From assembly GCA_001919865.1 (NCBI GenBank), contig MNIR01000012.1, forward strand, positions 1-44,652: a stretch of 44,652 bases of DNA. The letters run 5' to 3'. Positions 37,521 to 44,652 of the stretch are shown here, piece after piece; within the stretch, counting starts at the first letter, position 1, and the number at the start of each line of letters is the position of its first letter. The position numbers and the translations under genes are program-made. A model generated the notes under the pieces. The model saw nothing but the letters and a program-made list of their open reading frames with translations, was not told where the DNA came from and did not search any database. This DNA is from Gemmatimonadetes bacterium 13_1_20CM_4_69_16 (GTDB lineage: Bacteria > Gemmatimonadota > Gemmatimonadetes > Gemmatimonadales > GWC2-71-9).

Positions 37521-39064
37521 AGCACCTCGAGCTTGAGCCGCCCGATGGGGCGCGCCAGCTCCACGTGGCTGGCCAGACCGCCCCTCACCAGCCGCACGTG
37601 GGCCGCGTCGGCCGGGAGTTGACCGAAGGTCGGGTCCACGGCGACCCAGTCGCCCAGATAGATCTCGGCCCACGCGTGGTAGTAGAAGCGGCCGTCCACG
37701 AGCAGCAGTCCCGCGACGGGGCGCGCGGGCAGCCCGGCGGCACGGGCGAGCGCGACGTACAGCACTGTGTGCTCGTTGCAATCCCCGCGCCGTCGCGCCA
37801 GCACCTGCACGGCGCTGGGCAGCCGGACGGCGACGGTTTTATCCACGTGATCCGCGACCCAGCGTAACAGCAGCTCGCCCGCCCGGGCGGGATCCCCCTC
37901 GCGACCGACGATCGCTCGGGCGTGCGCGCGGATGCGCGGGTGGTCGCTCTGGATCAGCGGCGCTGGCTCGAGATACGCCTGCAGGCTGGTGTCCCGCGCC
38001 GGAAGCGTGTAGCGCGCCGCGAGCTGGGCCGCCGTCTCCTGGCGTACCACCAGCGTATCCCCGGCGAGTCGCTGGCGCCCCGTGCCGAGATCGAGGCCGA
38101 GCACGTCCCCGCCGCTGAGCCGCAGGCGCAGCTCGTTGAGCGCGGAGCGGGAGGGGGAGGCAGGGAGCCGCACGCCTGCGGCGATGGCGGTTGCCGGTAC
38201 GACGTCGCCCACCTGGGGCACGGCGCTCGCCCGGGCGACGCGCGCCGTGTCGCGGTGACGGAAATTCTCGTAGGCGATCTCGAATGCCGAGCGCTCCATC
38301 GTGAAGGCCACCGGGCTCGTGGCACGCACGATGTGGCCCGCGGCATCGATCCACGCGCTGCTCCTGACCCCGCCCGTCTGCTGCTCGATCCGGAACGCGC
38401 GCACGGTGTCCGAGTGGACGGCGACCCAGGCCATCGCGGTCGAATCGTAGTCCGCGCTGTCCGCGACGACCAGCGTCGATTCGGCGGCGATCGTCACCTT
38501 GACGTCGCGCTGCGCCAGCAGCAGCGGATCGAACACGCCGACGGAGTAAGTCTTGCCGGGCTTCAGCTCGCCGCCGAACGCCAAGCGCAACGGCAACAGC
38601 GTCGGGAGCACGATCGGGCGGCTGAGCGGGACTCGGGTGAACTGCGAATCGCTGCCCGCGACGAGCCACACGGAAAAGACGGTATCGCCGGCCACGGTCC
38701 CGTGCGCGGAGTAGCGCCCGATGTCGCCGTCGACAGTCGCATCGAGATCCTGCAGCCGCAGCGCCCGCGACAGCGTGGCACGGCTCTTCGCGGTCGTGCG
38801 GTGCAGCACACCCAGGGCCGGGACGTCCAGCACGAGCACGTCCTCCACCAGGATGCTCGAGCCGGCGGTATCGATCGTGGAGGAGGCGAAGCCGACCTGC
38901 TGGCCGCCGACGTCGAGGCGGTAGTAGACCGCCCCGGGTGGCACCGACAGCGCGGCCTCGGTTACACGCGTGCCCGTGGAGCGGAAGAACTCACGCCGGG
39001 CGAGCCATCCGAGCGATGCCGCCCACGCCACCAGGATCGTGCCTGCCCAGCCGCGACGGGTCAC
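37517..39064 (-). CDS. Membrane-anchored transglutaminase-like protein
   Basis: 515 residues from GTG 39064 (GTGA overlap with the macro-domain gene). One N-terminal helix (AGTILVAWAASLGWLARREF) is followed by a long beta-rich periplasmic region (~30-395). The transglutaminase core lies at ~405-500, with Cys in RRGDCNEHTVLYVALARAAG, His in FYYHAWAEIYLGDWVAVDPT and the Asp of VDPT, a complete Cys-His-Asp triad. Such proteins act as cysteine proteases or peptide transferases at the membrane. Operon membership with an ABC exporter suggests that it processes or handles the transported material, but this is inference. Confidence 0.88.
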   Translation of the reverse strand: MTRRGWAGTILVAWAASLGWLARREFFRSTGTRVTEAALSVPPGAVYYRLDVGGQQVGFASSTIDTAGSSILVEDVLVLDVPALGVLHRTTAKSRATLSRALRLQDLDATVDGDIGRYSAHGTVAGDTVFSVWLVAGSDSQFTRVPLSRPIVLPTLLPLRLAFGGELKPGKTYSVGVFDPLLLAQRDVKVTIAAESTLVVADSADYDSTAMAWVAVHSDTVRAFRIEQQTGGVRSSAWIDAAGHIVRATSPVAFTMERSAFEIAYENFRHRDTARVARASAVPQVGDVVPATAIAAGVRLPASPSRSALNELRLRLSGGDVLGLDLGTGRQRLAGDTLVVRQETAAQLAARYTLPARDTSLQAYLEPAPLIQSDHPRIRAHARAIVGREGDPARAGELLLRWVADHVDKTVAVRLPSAVQVLARRRGDCNEHTVLYVALARAAGLPARPVAGLLLVDGRFYYHAWAEIYLGDWVAVDPTFGQLPADAAHVRLVRGGLASHVELARPIGRLKLEVL

Positions 39065-39576
39065 GACTCGGCCGCTCCCCGACGTTTGAGAGCGGCTTCG
39101 AACGCCTCCCGGTCTTCCGGGGTCTCTACGACGATGGATACGTCGGATGGAAACGCCGCGTTCCCGGCGTGGGCCTTCAGAACCTGCACCATGACCTCGG
39201 CGGCGTCTTCGATCGCGAGGTTGCCGGCGCCGGTGCCGATCGGGGGCGCCGTGAGGCTGGCGAACTCCCACTCCTGCGCCCGCTGCAACGCCGATTGCCA
39301 GGCCCGCGCCACACCGTCCCGCGTGACCGGCTCGGTATCGCTCCGGATCACGGCGTGAATCACGAATTCAGCGGGAAGGTCCCCCCCGGCGGCGGTCACG
39401 ACCGCAGCGCCGACCGCCAACTCCTTCTGGATCCGGAGATGGCCGGTGAACTCTGGCCCACCCACCTGCTCGAGTCGCCGTACCACCGGCGTCGTGGGAT
39501 CGAGTCGGGTCGTCGCGGGGCGGACGATCGCGTCGGAAGCGAGGAACGCGAGATCGTCCACGACCACACGGATCAC
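39061..39576 (-). CDS. Macro-domain protein with altered ligand loop
   Basis: 171 residues from GTG 39576 (GTGA overlap with the TPR gene). The fold pattern of macro domains is visible: VIRVVVDDLAFLASDAIVRP (~1-20), VRRLEQVGGPEF, VGAAVVTAAGGDLPAEFVIH (~57-76), TRDGVARAWQSALQRAQEWE and SLTAPPIGTGAGNLAIEDAA (~112-131). The glycine loop IGTGAG is intact. The first ligand loop, usually VNxAN, reads VRPATT, so the Asn that helps hydrolyse ADP-ribose esters is absent. It may bind ADP-ribose or another nucleotide without catalysis. Confidence 0.8.
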   Translation of the reverse strand: MIRVVVDDLAFLASDAIVRPATTRLDPTTPVVRRLEQVGGPEFTGHLRIQKELAVGAAVVTAAGGDLPAEFVIHAVIRSDTEPVTRDGVARAWQSALQRAQEWEFASLTAPPIGTGAGNLAIEDAAEVMVQVLKAHAGNAAFPSDVSIVVETPEDREAFEAALKRRGAAES

Positions 39577-40238
39577 CTGCCCGCGGCCTCCCGCGAGCGG
39601 CGGTACATCCGGGTGGCCTCGTCGGGCCGGTTGAGCCGGTCGAGCACGATGCCGAGGCCGTACAGCGCCTTCGGGTTGCGGGGCTCGAGCTCGACCGCGC
39701 GTTCGTAGGCCGCGCGGGCGCCCGGGAGATCGTCGACCTTGTTGAGGGCCTCGCCCAAGTGATACCACGCGATCGCGCGACCGGGCTCGGTCTCCACTAC
39801 GCGCCGCAGCTGCAGCACCGCTTCGCCCCACAGACCTTTGCGAGAGAGCACGAGGCCGAGCGCCGCGAGGGCGTCGGCGTGCGCCGGATCACGCGCCAAA
39901 GCCCGCTCGAGGTCGCGCTGCGCCGCGCTGTGGTGGCCGGCCGCCGTCAATCGCTGCGCGCGCTCGACGAGCAACGCCACGTTCTCCGGATCGTCCGCCA
40001 GGGCGCCATCGAGGCTCGGCGGGACGGGGGGCGGCTGCGCCGCCGGGGCCATCGGCAGTGGGACGGCGGGCTCGGGCGGCAGCTCCACTCGGATCGGCGG
40101 CGGGAGACCCGCGCGTCGTACGTCCGCCGGCGTCGCGATCGTGCTGGTCTCGGTCAGCGACTCCGCTTCCTCGAGTAGCTCGGCCGCGACGCGGGCCCGC
40201 TCGGCCGCCGACTGCCACCGCGGCTCGCGCTTTCGCAT
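39573..40238 (-). CDS. TPR protein
   Basis: 221 residues from ATG 40238, which overlaps the cutA stop (TGATG). No signal peptide. The N-terminal part is charged and helical (MRKREPRWQSAAERARVAAE, LLEEAESLTE), then a Pro-rich linker (~45-80). At least four TPRs follow: NVALLVERAQRLTAAGHHSA, AQRDLERALARDPAHADALA, EAVLQLRRVVETEPGRAIAW, ARAAYERAVELEPRNPKALY. It is cytoplasmic and probably a scaffold for partners in the operon. It overlaps the macro-domain gene at its 3' end (GTGA). Confidence 0.85.
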   Translation of the reverse strand: MRKREPRWQSAAERARVAAELLEEAESLTETSTIATPADVRRAGLPPPIRVELPPEPAVPLPMAPAAQPPPVPPSLDGALADDPENVALLVERAQRLTAAGHHSAAQRDLERALARDPAHADALAALGLVLSRKGLWGEAVLQLRRVVETEPGRAIAWYHLGEALNKVDDLPGARAAYERAVELEPRNPKALYGLGIVLDRLNRPDEATRMYRRSREAAGR

Positions 40239-40561
40239 CACACGACCACCTCGCTGGTCAGCCACGATAGGTATAGGTCCAGCCCGCGGTCCACCGGAAG
40301 CGCGAGCAGCTCGGGTACCTCGTACGGGTGCCATTCCCCCACCGCCCGGCACAACGCTTCCCAGCGCGACACGTCGGTCTTGAGCAGCACCACCACCTCA
40401 CTCTCCTCGCTGACCGCGCCCTCCCACCGATAGATCGAGCGCGCGCCCGGCAGGAGGGTGCCGCAAGCTATCAGTCGATCCGCCAGCAGGGCTGTGACGA
40501 GCGCCCGGGCGTCGTCGTCGTTTGCCAGCGTCGTCAGCACCACCAGCGCGGTCGAAGCCAT
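40238..40561 (-). CDS. cutA: CutA1 divalent-ion tolerance protein
   Basis: 107 residues from ATG 40561 (codons upstream in frame are part of repeat DNA). The family pattern is clear: ALVVLTTLANDDDARALVTA, LLADRLIACGTLLPGARSIY (with the conserved CxxxxPGxxSxYxW), RWEGAVSEESEVVVLLKTDV, HPYEVPELLALPVDRGLDLY and LSWL. CutA forms a ferredoxin-like trimer. It is linked to copper tolerance in Escherichia coli, but the precise role is unsettled. It leads the operon cutA-TPR-macro-transglutaminase-ABC. Confidence 0.93.
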   Translation of the reverse strand: MASTALVVLTTLANDDDARALVTALLADRLIACGTLLPGARSIYRWEGAVSEESEVVVLLKTDVSRWEALCRAVGEWHPYEVPELLALPVDRGLDLYLSWLTSEVVV

Positions 40562-40603
40562 GGGGAGGGCTAACGTAGGGAAAGGGCGGGGGTTAAGCAA
40601 GAC

Positions 40604-40690
40604 GAAGGCGGCATGGGGCGGCATACGGCGGCAACGAGGTGCCGTGCTACTTCTGCCGCCCCTGCCGGCGCTGCCGCCCTTTGCCGCCTG
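40604..40690. repeat. Inverted short-word repeat upstream of uvrA
   Basis: The left arm (40604-40636) has AAGGCGGCA, GGGGCGGCA and ACGGCGGCA; the right arm (40653-40690) has CTGCCGCC, CCTGCCGG, GCTGCCGCCC and TTTGCCGCC, the inverse words. It lies in the divergent cutA-uvrA gap, just ahead of the predicted uvrA promoter. Confidence 0.75.
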
Positions 40691-40700
40691 CTCCCGAGAG

Positions 40701-40730
40701 TTGACCGGGAACCCGTCTGCCTTCTAGCCT
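40701..40730 (+). promoter_or_regulatory. Leaderless-type promoter of uvrA
   Basis: TTGACC (40701-40706), an 18-base spacer, TAGCCT (40725-40730), then eight bases to the ATG at 40739. No Shine-Dalgarno is possible. No LexA-type palindrome was recognised. Confidence 0.55.
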
Positions 40731-40738
40731 ACGAGTCT

Positions 40739-43591
<2,853 letters not shown>

Positions 43592-43625
43592 GTCGGTAAG
43601 TTCACGAGAGGGAGGACACGGTCAC

Positions 43626-43931
43626 ATGGGAGAGTGGGCACCCGCCGTCGGGATGATCGGCCTGGCCTTGGTGATTGGCGCTACGCTCGTCTTGAGGGGG
43701 CCGATGGGAAAGGCACTCGCGGAGTGGATCCGTGGGTGGTCCAAGACGGACGAGCACTGGCTGGCCGTCGAGGCGGCCAAGCATGGTGCCACTCCTGGTC
43801 CATCGGAGAGCGTGCTCGCCGAAGTCGACGAGCTGAAGCGGCGACTGTCCGAAGTCGAAGAGCGCCTCGATTTCGCCGAGCGCCTGCTGGCGCGAGAGCG
43901 CGACCCGGAGCGGCTCGCGCCGCCGCGCTGA
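43626..43931 (+). CDS. Small membrane/coiled-coil protein, array member 1 (PspB-like)
   Basis: 101 residues. One N-terminal membrane helix (GMIGLALVIGATLVL), a basic boundary (RGPMGKALAEWIRG), a linker and a C-terminal coiled coil (ESVLAEVDELKRRLSEVEER) that ends in the array motif RLDFAERLLARER ... RLAPPR. A TM helix followed by a short coiled coil of this kind resembles PspB, the membrane partner in phage-shock-type stress responses; the sequence is too short to be sure. GGGAGG lies ten bases before the ATG. The next gene starts two bases after its stop. Confidence 0.75.
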   Translation: MGEWAPAVGMIGLALVIGATLVLRGPMGKALAEWIRGWSKTDEHWLAVEAAKHGATPGPSESVLAEVDELKRRLSEVEERLDFAERLLARERDPERLAPPR

Positions 43932-43933
43932 TC

Positions 43934-44227
43934 GTGGACATCGAAGGCGTGCTCGCAATCGTGTTCATTTTTGGGGGAGGCTCACTGTTCCTGCTCGCCA
44001 TCTCCCCGATCGGCAAGGCCGTCGCCGAGCGTATCCGCGGCAAGGGCGCACACCCCGACGCCGGCGAGCTGCGCAACGAGCTCGCCGAGCATAAAGAGAC
44101 GCTCGACCAGGACCTCGAGGCCGTGCGGCGCGAGGTGGCGGAGCTCGCCGAGCGCCTGGACTTCGCCGAGCGGCTGCTGGCGAAGCAGCGTGAGGGCGAC
44201 CGTCTCGCGCCGCCGGGGGCCCGGTAA
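43934..44227 (+). CDS. Small membrane/coiled-coil protein, array member 2
   Basis: 97 residues from GTG 43934. Same plan as its neighbours: helix VLAIVFIFGGGSLFLLAI, basic stretch (GKAVAERIRGKG), coiled coil (AELRNELAEHKETLDQDLEA, start shown from Gly-Glu) and the ending ELAERLDFAERLLAKQREGD with RLAPPGAR. The coil is longer than in member 3. Its TAA overlaps the next ATG (TAATG). The order of repeats and strong conservation of the tail show that it arose by tandem duplication. Confidence 0.75.
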   Translation: MDIEGVLAIVFIFGGGSLFLLAISPIGKAVAERIRGKGAHPDAGELRNELAEHKETLDQDLEAVRREVAELAERLDFAERLLAKQREGDRLAPPGAR

Positions 44228-44496
44228 TGCCCAGCGAAGGTGTGGTCTTCCTGTCAGCGATCACGGTCATCGGCGGTTTCGTGCTGCTGTTCCCCGTGGT
44301 CCGGGCGCTCGCGGCACGGATTCGTGCGCAGGCCGAGGCCCCGCCAGGGCAGCTCCAGGCTTGGCGCGAGGACATCCTCCAGGAGCTTCGCCAGGTACGC
44401 CACGAGGTCGACGAGCTCAGCGAGCGGTTGGATTTCGCCGAGCGGCTCCTTGCCAAGCAGCGCGAGGGCGAGCGGCTGGCGCCGCCGAGGAGCTGA
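44227..44496 (+). CDS. Small membrane/coiled-coil protein, array member 3
   Basis: 89 residues. Helix VVFLSAITVIGGFVLLFPVV (~6-25), basic turn (RALAARIRAQAE), coiled coil (EDILQELRQVRHEVDELSER) and the shared ending RLDFAERLLAKQREGERLAP with PRS. The ATG overlaps the previous stop and its TGA overlaps the next ATG (TGATG). Only the tail and the membrane layout are conserved across the array; the linkers vary in length, which suggests that the tail is the functional part. Confidence 0.75.
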   Translation: MPSEGVVFLSAITVIGGFVLLFPVVRALAARIRAQAEAPPGQLQAWREDILQELRQVRHEVDELSERLDFAERLLAKQREGERLAPPRS

Positions 44497-44652
44497 TGGT
44501 CCCGGACGCCCTGGCTGTCTTTATCCCCATCGTCGCGATCGGCGGGTTCTTCACGTTGATGATCGTGCGGACCATCAGCAAGGCGTACACCGCGAAGCTG
44601 CAGGTGGGGAATCAGGCGGGCGCCGCCGGCGAGGCGAAGCAGGAGGAGCTGG
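44496..44652 (+). CDS. Small membrane/coiled-coil protein, array member 4 (3' end beyond window)
   Basis: The first 52 codons are visible. Helix ALAVFIPIVAIGGFFTLMIV (~5-24), basic boundary (RTISKAYTAKLQ) and the start of a linker (GNQAGAAGEAKQEEL). It begins in the previous stop (TGATG). The membrane helix shares IGGF with member 3. Whether it ends with the RLDFAERLLA motif is not visible. Confidence 0.65.
   Translation, partial: MVPDALAVFIPIVAIGGFFTLMIVRTISKAYTAKLQVGNQAGAAGEAKQEEL

Noticed and set aside
37517-39271. Longer start for the transglutaminase gene
   Set aside because: The upstream extension lies antisense-free but inside the macro-domain gene in another frame; GTG 39064 gives the GTGA overlap and places the membrane helix at the N-terminus.

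Overview
The window reads as a chromosomal segment of a GC-rich bacterium. A member of the Gemmatimonadota or a close relative is the best guess, inferred from exported Asp-box propeller proteins, exported prolidase-type peptidases, many small lipoproteins and beta-barrels, and extreme gene packing; no rRNA or other marker was available to prove it. About 43 protein genes fill nearly all the sequence. No tRNA, rRNA, CRISPR array, prophage or insertion sequence was seen. Most neighbours on one strand overlap by 1-4 bases (ATGA, GTGA, TGATG, TTGA). Several convergent pairs share or abut their stop codons.

Layout. 1-6.1 kb holds cell-envelope and export functions: a TolB-like/TPR protein cut by the window edge, a large Asp-box propeller, a small beta-barrel, a subtilisin lipoprotein and a 53-residue membrane protein. 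6.14-6.37 kb holds a probable unannotated structured RNA with its own promoter and terminator. 6.3-11.4 kb: a CaCA-type exchanger, then folE, an SDR reductase, a propeller/M23 protein and a Trm112-like protein. 11.4-14.3 kb: an acyl-CoA synthetase operon that begins with a frameshifted TPR gene. 14.3-17.6 kb: phosphoribosyltransferase, TldD, TldE. 17.6-21 kb: GAF protein, DNA ligase and V4R protein on the minus strand. 21-26.9 kb: prolidase, TPR protein, thymidine phosphorylase, gyrB and dciA. 27-29.8 kb: a lipoprotein and an enoyl-CoA hydratase, diverging from a damaged mtnA. 29.8-33.4 kb: a cytochrome c maturation cluster (CcmE, CcmF, CcmH-like, zinc-ribbon protein) with unusual cysteine motifs. 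33.5-35.1 kb: a lipoprotein and a beta-barrel. 35.1-40.6 kb: a six-gene minus-strand operon (cutA, TPR, macro domain, transglutaminase, ABC ATPase, ABC permease). 40.7-44.6 kb: uvrA, then a tandem array of four small membrane/coiled-coil paralogues.

Three patterns cut across the genes. First, at least seven starts have a -10-like hexamer (TAGCTT, TAGCCT, TAGGTT, TAGGAT, TATCTT, TATTTT) 6-8 bases upstream and no Shine-Dalgarno, which predicts leaderless mRNAs. Second, short-word degenerate repeats, often as two inverted arms, recur between genes and also inside signal-peptide and linker codons. Third, two genes are broken: mtnA lacks the segment carrying its catalytic cysteine, and a TPR gene has a one-base frameshift. 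All functions come from reading motifs by eye; no database search was possible.
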